64,000 bases of DNA from Candidatus Methylopumilus universalis (GCF_006364435.1 NZ_CP040977.1:1240001-1304000), one strand, 5' to 3'; positions 10,168-20,265 are shown, counted from the stretch's first letter. Notes: a model not told the origin generated them from the letters alone. Translations and numbers: made by a program.

Positions 10168-10412
10168 GAGAGTGTGACAAATAGACTAGACTCAAGCCTA
10201 TTTAATTCAAAAATAAGGTGTAATTACTTGGCTAGACTTAAATAACGGTCTGGAGATATTAAGTCGACAAGATAAAAAGGGCAATTTTTTTATGCCTATT
10301 TTGAGCTCAAAATTTAATTCTGATTCGTTGTTATAAGCCTTAATTTTTTAGGGATTAAAAACCTCGAGAATCAGTGTTAAAATCAATCAATCCTAGTATA
10401 ATTTTTTGTAAC
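10168..10412. promoter_or_regulatory. Divergent regulatory region between the two efflux operons
   Basis: A 245-base gene-free region between the divergent macAB-tolC and czcCBA-like operons. It holds an inverted repeat GACTTAA (10235-10241) - 17 bases - TTAAGTC (10259-10265), arms 24 bases apart, placed like an operator for a dimeric regulator. A TATAAT hexamer at about 10397-10402 lies only about 10 bases before the preferred czcC start codon (ATG 10413), without a convincing -35 box. No regulator gene (MerR, ArsR, CusRS type) lies next to it. Confidence 0.4.
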
Positions 10413-11666
10413 ATGTTGAAAAATCTAAAAAAAATCCTATATATTGCTTTAATTAATTTAAGTCTAAGCATTTCAGTAATTGCATCACCCAACTTTACTT
10501 TGCAGGACTTAATAGATATTGCAAAAAGGGAAAATCCTATTTTAGATGTTCTTAAAGCTAAAGAGGACGCAGCCAGATCAAGTGTTGTGACTGCTGAATC
10601 TTATCTTAATCCAGAAATTGAGCTTGGCACAGGGCCCTCTCGTTTTAGAACGCCGAATTCTACCGCAAATCAACGAAGAAATTATGGGGTGAATATATCC
10701 CAACCTCTTGAGTTTCCAAACGTTCGTGGTGCAAAAAAAGCGGTTGCCGAATCCAGAGTCAATTACGCTTCATCTGTTACCGAGGCCACAATGATTAATT
10801 TGTCGTTACAAATTAAAAAGGCTTTCTATGATGTACTTCAAAACGAAGCTGTCTTAAAAATTGCCGAGGGTGATCGTGATGCATTAAAAAATATCCGCGA
10901 AAAGGTTGCTCTCCGAGTCGAGGTTGGCGAAGCACCGAGATATGAATTAATTAAAGCAGATACAGAATTGGTTGCAGCACAAAGAGATGCGGATGCCGCG
11001 TTATTAAGAATCTCTGAGAGTAAATTTTATCTCAGGGGTTTGGTCAGTAAATCACTTACTGATTCATTTAGTTTAGTAGGCTCACTTCCTCCGAGTGATA
11101 TTAATCTTAACGCTGATTTATTAAAAAATGAAATTACTAAAAGTCCAAAATTAAAACAAATCAAAGCCTCAGCAGATATTGCAGAAAATCGATTGCGATT
11201 AGAAGAGAAACTTATCAATCCAGGATTAACGCTTAATGCTGGCGTTGATCAAGATCCTGATATTACAAGCTATCGTTTTGGCGTAAGCATCCCCATTCCT
11301 ATTTGGAATCAAAGACAAGGACAAATAGGCGAGGCGGCGGCTGGATATAGAGAACTACAAGCGCAATATACAGACCAGGAATTGGCTCTAAAGCGAGACA
11401 TTGAGTCTGCTTTTCAGCGCTACCTCATTGCTCAACAGCAGGTTAAAACTTTTGAGTCAAGCCTTCTGAGTCAAGCAGAATCAGTCTTAAAAGTAGCTGA
11501 GGCAGCTTATCGCTATGGGGAGCGAGGTATTCTCGAATACTTAGATGCACAAAGAACTTTTCGTTTAGTTCGCAAAGACTATCTAGCATCAAAATATGAT
11601 TACATTGTAGCTATTTTAGAAATTGAACAACTATTAGGTATGGATATCCTGGAGAATAAAATTTAA
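10413..11666 (+). CDS. CzcC-like outer membrane factor of heavy-metal RND pump
   Basis: TolC-superfamily outer-membrane channel, about 417 residues, first gene of a czcCBA/cusCBA-type operon. The signal peptide KKILYIALINLSLSISVIAS directly follows the ATG at 10413; a GTG at 10374 in frame would add 13 residues before it and is less likely. The mature protein has the two OEP repeats of CzcC-type proteins with ENPIL near the N-terminus and SYRFGVSIPIPIWNQRQGQI around the middle, a strong family signature (the second half restarts at the membrane strands), and YRYGERGILEYLDAQRT near the C-terminus. The stop abuts the czcB-like start. Confidence 0.9.
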   Translation: MLKNLKKILYIALINLSLSISVIASPNFTLQDLIDIAKRENPILDVLKAKEDAARSSVVTAESYLNPEIELGTGPSRFRTPNSTANQRRNYGVNISQPLEFPNVRGAKKAVAESRVNYASSVTEATMINLSLQIKKAFYDVLQNEAVLKIAEGDRDALKNIREKVALRVEVGEAPRYELIKADTELVAAQRDADAALLRISESKFYLRGLVSKSLTDSFSLVGSLPPSDINLNADLLKNEITKSPKLKQIKASADIAENRLRLEEKLINPGLTLNAGVDQDPDITSYRFGVSIPIPIWNQRQGQIGEAAAGYRELQAQYTDQELALKRDIESAFQRYLIAQQQVKTFESSLLSQAESVLKVAEAAYRYGERGILEYLDAQRTFRLVRKDYLASKYDYIVAILEIEQLLGMDILENKI

Positions 11667-12809
11667 ATGAAAAAACTTGTTAGCCAATTATTTTTAATTT
11701 TCGTGAGTACATTATTGCTTTCGGCTTGTTCGAAATCAGAGAACGTGAGTGAGCAAAAAAAATTAGATCCCTTAGAGATTATGATTACTCCAGAAATCCA
11801 AAAACAAACTAAAAATGAAGTAGTCAAGTATCAAGATGTCGGGGAAACACTAATGATTCCGGGTCGCCTTGAAACACAAAATCGAAAGCTTGTAAAAATT
11901 GGCTCCCCTATAACAGGAAGAGTGAGCGATCTTTATGTCAGCCTTGGCGATGTTGTAAAAAAAGGCCAGGTGCTTGCAAAAGTAAACAGTATCGAACTGA
12001 CTCAAACACAACTGACCCTTATTAAATCAACGCAGCTCATTGGACTAAAAACCAAAGCAGTTGAGCGAGCTAAACTTCTATTCGAAGCAGATGTCATTAG
12101 TAAAGCTGAAATGCTACGCATTGAAAATGAGCTTGATGCAGTTAAAGCAGATTATAGGGCGAGTCGCGATCAGCTTATGGTGTTGGGTATGAATGAAAAG
12201 ACGCTAGAAAAATTAGAATCTTCAGGTCAAATCAATTCATATGGTGACGTGATTAGTCGATCTGATGGCATTATTATCTCTCGCGCAATTAATTTAGGTC
12301 AAATTGTTAATCCTCAGGATAATTTATTCCATGTAGCTGATCTTTCAAAGCTATGGGCCGTTGCTAACATTCCTGAACAGCAAGCTTCTTTTATTCAAAA
12401 AGATGAAATCGTGACCATTGAAATTCCTGCGCTAGAAAATAAAAAAATTGAAGCAAAAATTATATTTGAGGGAAGTATTGTTGATCCAGAAACTCGTACT
12501 GTCTTGGTTCGGACTGAAATAGACAATCAAAGTTTATCTTTGAAGCCCGATATGCTCACTTCAATGTATATTCAAGCAAAGAAAGTTTCAAGGCTTGCTG
12601 TTCCAACTGCAGCTATTGTAAGAGAAAATGATCGAAATTATGTGTTTATTCAAAACAGTCCAAAAACTTATAGATTGCGAGAAGTTCAATTAGGGCATAA
12701 AGATGGAAATCTCATCACCATACTAAGCGGCTTAGCTGAAGGTGAAACCATTATTTCAGATGGCGCTTTTCATCTGAATAGTGAACGCAAGAAAAAAGAG
12801 CTTGAATAG
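11667..12809 (+). CDS. CzcB-like RND periplasmic adaptor lipoprotein
   Basis: Membrane fusion protein of the heavy-metal efflux RND class, 380 residues. The N-terminus is a lipoprotein signal with lipobox LLLSAC (Cys at about residue 21). It then shows the first lipoyl motif SPITGRVSDLYVSLGDVVKKGQVLA, a short alpha-hairpin, and the second lipoyl half SRSDGIIISRAINLGQIVNPQD. The beta-barrel domain carries the usual PDMLTSMYI motif. No histidine-rich metal-binding N-terminal extension, as found in Cupriavidus CzcB, is present. It starts directly at the czcC stop and ends two bases before the czcA-like gene. Confidence 0.9.
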   Translation: MKKLVSQLFLIFVSTLLLSACSKSENVSEQKKLDPLEIMITPEIQKQTKNEVVKYQDVGETLMIPGRLETQNRKLVKIGSPITGRVSDLYVSLGDVVKKGQVLAKVNSIELTQTQLTLIKSTQLIGLKTKAVERAKLLFEADVISKAEMLRIENELDAVKADYRASRDQLMVLGMNEKTLEKLESSGQINSYGDVISRSDGIIISRAINLGQIVNPQDNLFHVADLSKLWAVANIPEQQASFIQKDEIVTIEIPALENKKIEAKIIFEGSIVDPETRTVLVRTEIDNQSLSLKPDMLTSMYIQAKKVSRLAVPTAAIVRENDRNYVFIQNSPKTYRLREVQLGHKDGNLITILSGLAEGETIISDGAFHLNSERKKKELE

Positions 12810-12811
12810 TT

Positions 12812-15800
12812 ATGATTGAAAAAATTGTCAGGGGATCTCTCCAGCAAAGACTCGTAGTTTTAGTCTTTGCATTTGCGCTGCTTGTCGCAGGATTTTTTGG
12901 TGTCAAAAAATTATCTGTAGACGCGTTTCCTGACGTCACAAATATTCAGGTGCAAATTGCAACACCAGCACCTGGAAAATCACCGGAAGAAGTCGAACGA
13001 TTTATAACAATTCCTATTGAAATAGCAATGACCGGCTTGCCAGGCGTGACCGACATGCGCTCACTCAACAAAAATTCACTTTCGATTATCACGTTAGTTT
13101 TCAATGACAATACAAACGTCTACTTTGCAAGACAGCTGGTCATGGAAAGATTAATGGAGGTGATGGAAAAAATGCCTGATGGCATTGTGCCTGTCTTAGG
13201 TCCTGTATCTACAGGTTTAGGTGAAATTTTTCAATATACCCTTGATAAACCAGGGGATGAAAATAAAGAAATTTCTCAAGAAGAGCTTACAGAGAGAAGG
13301 ACAATTCAAGACTGGGTAGTGCGTCCCATGTTAAGAAGTGTGCCGGGTGTTGCTGAAATTAATTCATTTGGTGGCTTCATCAAACAATATCAGGCGCTCG
13401 TAGATCCTGATCGTTTAAATCATCACGGATTAAAACTACATGATGTTTATGTGGCTTTAGCCAAAAATAATGCTAATAGTGGCGCAGGCGTTCTTCCACA
13501 ATTTGATGAACAGTTTCTCATTCGAGGTGTAGGCCTTATTCAAAATTTAGATGATATTCGTTCTATTGTTTTAAAGGAGCGCAATGGTGTACCTGTCTTC
13601 ATGAAGGATGTCGCGGAAGTCAAATTAGGTCATGAAGTACGCGTAGGCTCTTTAGTTAAAAATGGTGACACCGAAGCAGTCGGAGCTATCGTCATGATGA
13701 TTAGGGGTGGTAATGCGAAAGAAGTTGTGACACGTATCAAAACTAAAGTCGATGAAATTAATGAAAAAAAATTGCTTCCTGGTGGCCTTCAAATCAAATC
13801 GTTCTATGATCGAAGTAAGCTTGTTGATTCTGCATTATTTACTGTGGTTAAAGTGCTCATTGAGGGTGTGATCCTCGTTATTGCAATTCTATTTTTATTC
13901 TTAGGTGATGTGAGATCAAGTTTAATTGTGGTCATGACTTTACTTTTAACGCCACTTATCACATTTATTGCGATGAATTATTTAGGTATCTCAGCAAACC
14001 TCATGTCGCTCGGGGGTCTCACGATTGCAATCGGTCTCATGGTGGATGGCTCAGTGGTGGTGGTAGAAAATACGTTCCATCGGCTGGGGCATGACAAATC
14101 TAATAGCAAGCTTCGTGTGGTATTGGAATCCGCCACAGAGGTAGGTAAGCCAGTTCTATTTGGTGTAGGCATTATTATTCTTGTATTTATTCCGCTCATG
14201 ACTTTAACTGGGATGGAAGGAAAAATGTTTAGCCCTTTAGCAATCACAATCGCCATAGCACTTTTCATTTCACTCGTTCTTTCTTTCACTATCACTCCTG
14301 TGTTGTGCTCATATTTTTTAAAAGGGGGTAGCGGTGAGGATACTAAAATTATTCAAGTGATCAAGGCGCCTTATCTTAAATTGCTTGATCTATCATTGAA
14401 TAATGAAGTCAAAACCATTTTGATTGCAGCAAGTGTTTTCGTACTATCTATTATTGTATTACCATTTTTAGGTACTTCTTTTATTCCTGAAATGAAAGAA
14501 GGAACGCTTGTGGCCAGCATTACGCGTATGCCCAATATTTCTTTGGAAGAATCCATTGATATGGAGAAAAAAGCGACTAAAGCAATCGTAAGTGTGCCAG
14601 GTGTTCTAAGCGTTGTGTCTAATATCGGTCGGGGCGAAAGTCCTGCGGATCCTCAATCGCAGAATGAATCACAAGCAGTGGTAAGTTTAAAAGATAAGGA
14701 TGAATGGCCTAAAGGCTGGACTCAAGACACCATCTCTAAAGAAATCCAAAGTAAATTGAAAACATTACTAGGTGCACAAATTGTCATGATGCAACCTATT
14801 TCTGCAAGAGTTGCTGAGCTGTCCACTGGTGTCAGAGCTGATGTCGCAGTTAAAATCTTCGGTGAAGATATTAAGCTTCTTAAAGCTAAGGCAGATGAAG
14901 TAGCAAGATTAGCAGGACATATTAAAGGTGCGGCAGATATTAAAATTGAAAAAGTATCAGGGCAAGGATATCTAAATATCAATCTAGATAGGCAAGCTCT
15001 TGCGCGCCATGGATTCAATGCGTCTGACATCAATGATCTGATTGAAACTGCTATTGGTGGAAAGATTGCAACTCGAGTTTTTGAAGGCCAAAGAAGCTTT
15101 AGTGCGGCAATAAGATTTCCTGAAGATCATCGTAGCGATGTCGAGACTATTAGTAATACACTTCTTACGTCTCCTAATGGATCTAAAATTGCACTTAGAG
15201 ACTTAGCTTCGATTGAAATTAAAGATGGTCCAGCTCAAATCAGTCGAGAGTATGCGAAAAGAAGAATTGTTGTGGCTATGAACGTTAAAGACAGAGATCT
15301 TGGCGGTTTTGTAGCCGAGCTGCAGACTAAATTAGAGTCTAAATTAAAACTGCCTGATGGTTATTATTTTGTTTATGGCGGACAGTTTGAAAATATGCAG
15401 CGCGCATTAAATCACCTCGCACTCATTGTGCCTGTGACTATTCTTGCCATCTTTTTCTTGCTATTCATTTTATTTAATTCCATTCGTTATGCCACGATGA
15501 TTATTACTGTTCTTCCTTTTGCTGCCATTGGTGGCGTATTTGGGCTAGCTGTCACAGGGGAGTATCTCTCAGTACCTGCGTCTGTTGGGTTTATTGCCTT
15601 ATGCGGTATTGCTGTTTTAAATGGTGTCGTTTTAATCACCTGCATTCAACAATTACGTTCAGAAGGGATGTCGCAAGTAGATGCTATTCGCGAGGGCTGT
15701 AAACAAAGGTTAAGGCCTGTGCTCATGACGGCAACGGTTGCACTTCTAGCACTTGTGCCATTCTTATTTTCGACAGGTCCAGGTTCTGAAGTTCAAAAAC

Positions 15801-15907
15801 CCCTTGCTATTGTTGTCATTGGGGGACTTATTACCTCAACCCTACTCACGCTACTTGTTTTACCTACGTTATATAAAAGATTTGAAGAAAAAAATATTGA
15901 AGCTTAA
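12812..15907 (+). CDS. CzcA/CusA-type heavy-metal efflux RND transporter
   Basis: Proton-driven inner-membrane RND pump of 1031 residues, the normal size, with 12 expected membrane helices and two large periplasmic loops. N-terminal SVDAFPDVTNIQVQI and SPEEVERFITIPIE are hallmark motifs of the heavy-metal (HME) branch. In transmembrane helix 4 the proton-relay sequence reads AIGLMVDGSVVVVEN (about residues 404-418). CzcA-type divalent-cation pumps have DFG at the start of this motif and CusA-type pumps have AIG followed by DA, so this protein mixes the two and the metal cannot be assigned. Last structural gene before a PII-like gene. Confidence 0.92.
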   Translation: MIEKIVRGSLQQRLVVLVFAFALLVAGFFGVKKLSVDAFPDVTNIQVQIATPAPGKSPEEVERFITIPIEIAMTGLPGVTDMRSLNKNSLSIITLVFNDNTNVYFARQLVMERLMEVMEKMPDGIVPVLGPVSTGLGEIFQYTLDKPGDENKEISQEELTERRTIQDWVVRPMLRSVPGVAEINSFGGFIKQYQALVDPDRLNHHGLKLHDVYVALAKNNANSGAGVLPQFDEQFLIRGVGLIQNLDDIRSIVLKERNGVPVFMKDVAEVKLGHEVRVGSLVKNGDTEAVGAIVMMIRGGNAKEVVTRIKTKVDEINEKKLLPGGLQIKSFYDRSKLVDSALFTVVKVLIEGVILVIAILFLFLGDVRSSLIVVMTLLLTPLITFIAMNYLGISANLMSLGGLTIAIGLMVDGSVVVVENTFHRLGHDKSNSKLRVVLESATEVGKPVLFGVGIIILVFIPLMTLTGMEGKMFSPLAITIAIALFISLVLSFTITPVLCSYFLKGGSGEDTKIIQVIKAPYLKLLDLSLNNEVKTILIAASVFVLSIIVLPFLGTSFIPEMKEGTLVASITRMPNISLEESIDMEKKATKAIVSVPGVLSVVSNIGRGESPADPQSQNESQAVVSLKDKDEWPKGWTQDTISKEIQSKLKTLLGAQIVMMQPISARVAELSTGVRADVAVKIFGEDIKLLKAKADEVARLAGHIKGAADIKIEKVSGQGYLNINLDRQALARHGFNASDINDLIETAIGGKIATRVFEGQRSFSAAIRFPEDHRSDVETISNTLLTSPNGSKIALRDLASIEIKDGPAQISREYAKRRIVVAMNVKDRDLGGFVAELQTKLESKLKLPDGYYFVYGGQFENMQRALNHLALIVPVTILAIFFLLFILFNSIRYATMIITVLPFAAIGGVFGLAVTGEYLSVPASVGFIALCGIAVLNGVVLITCIQQLRSEGMSQVDAIREGCKQRLRPVLMTATVALLALVPFLFSTGPGSEVQKPLAIVVIGGLITSTLLTLLVLPTLYKRFEEKNIEA

Positions 15908-15925
15908 ATTAATAGGATCGCGACC

Positions 15926-16261
15926 ATGAAAGAAATTAAAGCCATCATTCCCCCTCACCGCTTACCTAAAATTCGCTCGGCCATGAGAAACCTTAAAAAT
16001 TTTCCTGGCATGACGGTCACTAAGGTTGATGGTTGTGGCCACGGCTTAAAAAAAGTCACCGATGATTTAAAGCAAGAATTAACAGACTACACACCAAAAA
16101 TTCTCATTCAAATGCTAACGCCTGATGATCTAGTAGAAGGTATTTTACAAATTATTGTCGAAGTTGCACATACAGGACAGCAAGGCGATGGACTGGTATG
16201 GGTTACGCCCATTGAACGTATGATTCGTCTATCTGAAAAAATTATTGTTGAAGAGGCTTAA
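15926..16261 (+). CDS. PII-like protein linked to metal efflux operon
   Basis: A 111-residue protein with the PII/GlnB superfamily fold signature: N-terminal MKEIKAIIPPHRLPKIRSAM (strand-helix), an internal ILIQMLTPDDLVEGILQIIVEVAHTGQQGDGLVWVTPIERMIRLS where GlnB has its B-loop and the GDGKIFV-like strand. The T-loop region (about residues 35-52) differs from GlnB/GlnK and lacks the uridylylated Tyr context RGAEY. PII-like genes next to czc/cus RND operons are a known separate group (PII-NG), with ligand and target not settled. The 18-base gap to the pump gene suggests co-transcription. A classical nitrogen-signalling role is unlikely. Confidence 0.82.
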   Translation: MKEIKAIIPPHRLPKIRSAMRNLKNFPGMTVTKVDGCGHGLKKVTDDLKQELTDYTPKILIQMLTPDDLVEGILQIIVEVAHTGQQGDGLVWVTPIERMIRLSEKIIVEEA

Positions 16262-16336
16262 TTTTTTATAGAATTGAACTTAAGATCTTAAAAACTCATC
16301 TTACAATTATTTAATTATTCATAAAAAGGATACATC

Positions 16337-16831
16337 ATGAAAAAGCTATTGATCGCTCTTATGGTTTTGGCTTCAAGCTTTGCGAATGCAGCTGAATTTT
16401 CAGATATGGCAACCGTAAAACGGGTGACGCCTCGTTATATCGAAGTGAATAATCCTATTTCTTCATGCCAAACTTCAACTGAAGCTGCCCCCCCAAAAGA
16501 AAAAGGTATTGCAGGTGCCATTATTGGTGGTGTCGCTGGAGGCTTACTTGGAAGCCGAGTAGGAAAAGGGAATGGAAAAGTAGCTGCGGGTGCAGTAGGC
16601 GCAGCAGTAGGTGCCGTCGTTGGTGACCGTATGCAAAATGACGATACAACTGCGGACACTCGCAATGTAGAACGTTGCGCACAGCGTGACAATTATCAAA
16701 GAGTTCAAGAAGGCTATACCACTGTATTTTCATATCATGGTCATGAGTTTGAAGAAGAAACACAAACAAAGTACCGTGTAGGTCAGAAGGTACCAGTCCA
16801 AGTAAATGCAGTTATTGATCAACTTAACTAA
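16337..16831 (+). CDS. Glycine-zipper 2TM domain exported protein
   Basis: A 164-residue envelope protein with a signal peptide (KKLLIALMVLASSFANAAE, cleavage near residue 19) and a central glycine zipper, IAGAIIGGVAGGLLGSRVG plus AAGAVGAAVGAVVGDRM (about residues 57-96), the two-helix membrane-inserting motif of the Rickettsia 17-kDa surface antigen family. The C-terminal part contains a CAQRDNY...GYTTVFSYHGHEFEEET segment common to many proteobacterial members. Two cysteines (about 36 and 114) could form a disulfide. Function unknown; envelope integrity or stress is the usual inference. It sits 19 bases before htpX. Confidence 0.85.
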   Translation: MKKLLIALMVLASSFANAAEFSDMATVKRVTPRYIEVNNPISSCQTSTEAAPPKEKGIAGAIIGGVAGGLLGSRVGKGNGKVAAGAVGAAVGAVVGDRMQNDDTTADTRNVERCAQRDNYQRVQEGYTTVFSYHGHEFEEETQTKYRVGQKVPVQVNAVIDQLN

Positions 16832-16849
16832 AGAAAGCGTATTTTTAAG

Positions 16850-17731
16850 ATGAAGCGTATCTTTTATTTTCTTGTTACAAACCTTGCAATCGTTTTAGTA
16901 CTCTCTATCACCATGCGACTGCTTGGTGTAGAGCCATTTCTTAACGCGAACGGACTTAACTTAAATAGCCTATTAATTTTTGCAGCGGTGATGGGCTTTG
17001 GTGGTGCTTTCATTTCACTCGCCATTTCAAAATGGTCAGCCAAACAAATGTCGGGCGCTGTGACAATTGAAAACCCAAAGACGCCTGATGAAATTTGGCT
17101 GATGAATATAGTCAAAAAACAATCTCAAGCCGTTGGTATTCAGATGCCGGAAGTGGCTATTTTTAACTCTCCAGCTGTTAATGCATTTGCAACAGGCATG
17201 AGTCGCAATAGCTCTCTTATAGCTGTTTCGTCGGGTTTACTTGAAATGATGACAAAAGACGAGGCAGAAGCAGTTATAGGTCATGAAATATCGCATATTG
17301 CAAATGGCGATATGGTCACCCTAACTTTAATTCAGGGCGTCGTGAATACATTTGTATTATTCTTTTCTCGTGTGATTGGTTATACAGTAGATAAAGTCGT
17401 TTTCAAAACTAGACAAGGCACTGGCCCTGCATTTTTTATTACAATGATTATTTCGGAATTACTGTTGGGTGTTCTAGCTTCAATCGTTGTCATGTGGTTT
17501 TCTCGTCAACGTGAGTATCGAGCTGATTTTGGTGGTGGACAACTCGCAGGAAAACAAAAAATGATTGCTGCTCTTCAGCGCCTTAAAACACAATACGAAA
17601 CAAGCGCTTTACCAAAATCAATAGCAGCATTGGGCATTTCGGGTGAACAAGGAATAGGGCTCAAGGAATTATTCTCGACACATCCAAGCCTTGATGATCG
17701 TATCGCTAGACTTCAGCAAAGCGCAAATTAA
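16850..17731 (+). CDS. htpX: Membrane metalloprotease HtpX
   Basis: Zinc-dependent M48B endopeptidase of the inner membrane, acting in quality control of membrane proteins with FtsH. The 293-residue length and layout are canonical: two N-terminal membrane helices (about residues 4-24 and 38-58), the zinc motif HEISH at about residue 144, a second pair of hydrophobic segments (about 160-180 and 195-215) and the third zinc ligand Glu in REYRADFGGGQLAG. The C-terminus ends STHPSLDDRIARLQ as in the family. It lies tail-to-tail with hemE, 5 bases apart, and may share a transcript with the glycine-zipper gene upstream. Confidence 0.96.
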   Translation: MKRIFYFLVTNLAIVLVLSITMRLLGVEPFLNANGLNLNSLLIFAAVMGFGGAFISLAISKWSAKQMSGAVTIENPKTPDEIWLMNIVKKQSQAVGIQMPEVAIFNSPAVNAFATGMSRNSSLIAVSSGLLEMMTKDEAEAVIGHEISHIANGDMVTLTLIQGVVNTFVLFFSRVIGYTVDKVVFKTRQGTGPAFFITMIISELLLGVLASIVVMWFSRQREYRADFGGGQLAGKQKMIAALQRLKTQYETSALPKSIAALGISGEQGIGLKELFSTHPSLDDRIARLQQSAN

Positions 17732-17736
17732 ATTTA

Positions 17737-18801
17737 TTAAGCGTGAAACTGTTGGCTATATTCACGCACAGTGTTGAGCATTACATCGACATGCTCAGGT
17801 GGAGTGTGTTCTGTAATGCCATGGCCTAGATTAAAGATATGCCCTGATCCTTTGCCATATCTATCTAATATTCTTTTTACTTCTTTTTCAATTGCTTCAG
17901 GTTTAGATAATAGAATCGCGGGATCTAAATTACCCTGAAGAGTAACTTTTTCACCCACTTTTTGGCGTGCGATTCCAATATCAGTTTGCCAATCAAGTCC
18001 TAATGCATCTGAACCTGCTATTAACTGATCCTCTATCCAGAGGCCACCGCCTTTAGTAAACATGATCGATGGAATTTTTTTAGTATTCATCATTTTCAAA
18101 TTGGATAAAATCACTTTCATATATGGCAATGAAAATTCCAAATAGCCTTGATGAGAGAGTGCACCACCCCATGAATCAAAAATCATGATGGTATCGACAC
18201 CAGCTTCAATTTGCGCCTGCAAATATTGCGTCACTGCTTCTGTCGTTGTCTTTAAAATGTGATGAAGTAAATCAGGGCGACTGTAAGCCATTTTTTTGAT
18301 CGTTAAAAAATCAGTCCCACCTTGACCTTCCACCATATAAGTCGCAAGCGTCCAGGGGCTTCCAGAAAATCCAATCAAAGGCACACGCCCTTGTAATGCT
18401 TTTTTGATTTGTGAAACTGCATCAATCACATACTTTAAGTCTTTATCTATATCAGGTATTTTTAATTTCTGAATATCTGCCTCAATACGTAAAGGTCTTT
18501 CAAATTTAGGGCCTTCACCGGCTGCAAAGTACAAGCCTAATCCCATCGCATCGGGCACTGTCAAAATATCTGAAAATAAAATGGATGCATCTAAAAGCGA
18601 ATAACGATCAAGCGGTTGTAATGTAACTTCAGTCGCTAAATTTGGATTTTTACAAAGGCTTAAAAAGTCACCTGCCTTTTGACGTGTGGTACGATACTCA
18701 GGTAAATATCGTCCTGCTTGACGCATCATCCATACAGGTGTGTATGGTGTGGGTTCTCTATGAAGTGCTTTTAAGAAGTTATCGTTTTTGAGTTGTGTCA
18801 T
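17737..18801 (-). CDS. hemE: Uroporphyrinogen decarboxylase HemE
   Basis: Cytoplasmic enzyme that removes four carboxyl groups from uroporphyrinogen III to give coproporphyrinogen III in haem synthesis. All 354 residues align with the family pattern: N-terminal [20 protein letters not shown] with the substrate-binding arginines, then [31 protein letters not shown] and the C-terminal [15 protein letters not shown]. It lies 36 bases downstream of gltD on the same strand. hemL of the same pathway is about 6 kb upstream on this strand. Confidence 0.97.
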   Translation of the reverse strand: MTQLKNDNFLKALHREPTPYTPVWMMRQAGRYLPEYRTTRQKAGDFLSLCKNPNLATEVTLQPLDRYSLLDASILFSDILTVPDAMGLGLYFAAGEGPKFERPLRIEADIQKLKIPDIDKDLKYVIDAVSQIKKALQGRVPLIGFSGSPWTLATYMVEGQGGTDFLTIKKMAYSRPDLLHHILKTTTEAVTQYLQAQIEAGVDTIMIFDSWGGALSHQGYLEFSLPYMKVILSNLKMMNTKKIPSIMFTKGGGLWIEDQLIAGSDALGLDWQTDIGIARQKVGEKVTLQGNLDPAILLSKPEAIEKEVKRILDRYGKGSGHIFNLGHGITEHTPPEHVDVMLNTVREYSQQFHA

Positions 18802-18837
18802 AGATGATTTTAAAACTTAAAAATAAAGTTTTAAAAA

Positions 18838-20265
18838 TTAACGTGGAAGGGTAGATGTTCCCATCAAGAATTCATCCACTGCACGAGCGCATTGGCGACC
18901 TTCGCGAATCGCCCATACAACTAAAGATTGTCCACGACGGATATCCCCTGCTGCAAAGACTTTAGCTTTCGATGTAATATAAGCATCTTTACCTTCTGTC
19001 GAAGCTTTCACATTGCCGCGCTGATCTTTATCTACACCAAAAAGGTCTAACATTTTTTGTTGTGGGCTCACAAAACCCATTGCGAGCAATACAAGATCAG
19101 CTTTCAATGTAAATTCTGAATTAGGTACTTCCACCATCTTGCCGTCTTTCCATTCAACGCGAGCTGCAATGATTTCTTTAACCTTGCCATTTTCACCTAC
19201 AAAACTTTTTGTAGTGACTGACCAATCACGCTCACAACCTTCTTCATGAGAACTTGATGTGCGTAGTTTAAGTGGCCAATTCGGCCATACCATCTCCTTG
19301 TTTTCTTTTACTGGAGGCTGTGGCATCAATTCGAATTGAGTGACTGACGTTGCATGATGACGATTTGATGTGCCCACACAATCAGAGCCTGTGTCACCCC
19401 CACCAATGACAACAACATGTTTATCTGTCGCTAAAATTTGATTTTGTAATTTGTCGCCTGCCACCACTTTATTTTGTTGTGGTAAAAAATCCATCGCAAA
19501 CATGACACCATTGAGTTCACGTCCAGGTACAGGTAAATCGCGAGGATGCTCTGCACCGCCAGCCAAAATGACTGCATCGTAGTTATTTGTAAGTTCTTCA
19601 GGCTTAACATTTTCACCGATGTTTTGGTTTACTTTAAAAACAACACCTTCAGCTTCCATTTGTTTAACTCGCCGGTCGATGTGGGTTTTTTCCATTTTGA
19701 AATCAGGAATACCATAACGAAGAAGTCCGCCAATGCGATCATTTTTTTCATATACAGTCACTGTATGTCCAACGCGAGCGAGCTGTTGTGCTGCTGCCAT
19801 ACCTGCTGGACCGGAACCCACAATGGCAATTTTTTTATTAGTTTTATGTGTTGAAATTAAAGGTTTTACCCAATTATTTTCCCAAGCCTTGTCAATAATG
19901 GCATGTTCGATCGATTTAATTCCGACAGCATCATCATTGATATTAAGTGTACATGCAGCTTCGCATGGTGCGGGACAAATACGGCCCGTAAATTCTGGGA
20001 AGTTATTTGTAGAATGTAAAACTTCTATCGCTTCTTCCCAATTTTGGTTATAAATTAAATCATTCCAGTCAGGGATGATGTTATTAATTGGGCAGCCTGT
20101 TGTGCAAAATGGAATGCCACAATCCATACAGCGCGCGCCTTGTTTTTTAGCTTCGTCATCACTTAGATGGAGAACAAACTCTTTATAGTTTTTTAAACGT
20201 TCTTGTGGTGGTATGTTTTGTTCGCTGATGCGATCAAATTCCATGAAGCCAGTGACTTTACCCAT
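18838..20265 (-). CDS. gltD: Glutamate synthase (NADPH) small subunit GltD
   Basis: FAD-containing subunit that passes electrons from NADPH to the large subunit in the GOGAT reaction. At 475 residues it shows the N-terminal cysteine clusters [17 protein letters not shown] and CPAPCEAAC (about residues 45-110) for two [4Fe-4S] centres, the FAD fingerprint [13 protein letters not shown] (about residue 150), the NADPH fingerprint GGGDTGSDC (about residue 288) and a closing [18 protein letters not shown]. The start codon overlaps the gltB stop in a TAATG arrangement, implying translational coupling and equal expression. Confidence 0.97.
   Translation of the reverse strand: MGKVTGFMEFDRISEQNIPPQERLKNYKEFVLHLSDDEAKKQGARCMDCGIPFCTTGCPINNIIPDWNDLIYNQNWEEAIEVLHSTNNFPEFTGRICPAPCEAACTLNINDDAVGIKSIEHAIIDKAWENNWVKPLISTHKTNKKIAIVGSGPAGMAAAQQLARVGHTVTVYEKNDRIGGLLRYGIPDFKMEKTHIDRRVKQMEAEGVVFKVNQNIGENVKPEELTNNYDAVILAGGAEHPRDLPVPGRELNGVMFAMDFLPQQNKVVAGDKLQNQILATDKHVVVIGGGDTGSDCVGTSNRHHATSVTQFELMPQPPVKENKEMVWPNWPLKLRTSSSHEEGCERDWSVTTKSFVGENGKVKEIIAARVEWKDGKMVEVPNSEFTLKADLVLLAMGFVSPQQKMLDLFGVDKDQRGNVKASTEGKDAYITSKAKVFAAGDIRRGQSLVVWAIREGRQCARAVDEFLMGTSTLPR

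Noticed and set aside
16435-16769. Overlapping minus-strand frames inside the glycine-zipper gene
   Set aside because: Repetitive Ala/Pro/Gly-rich complements of the glycine zipper without ribosome binding sites or homology.
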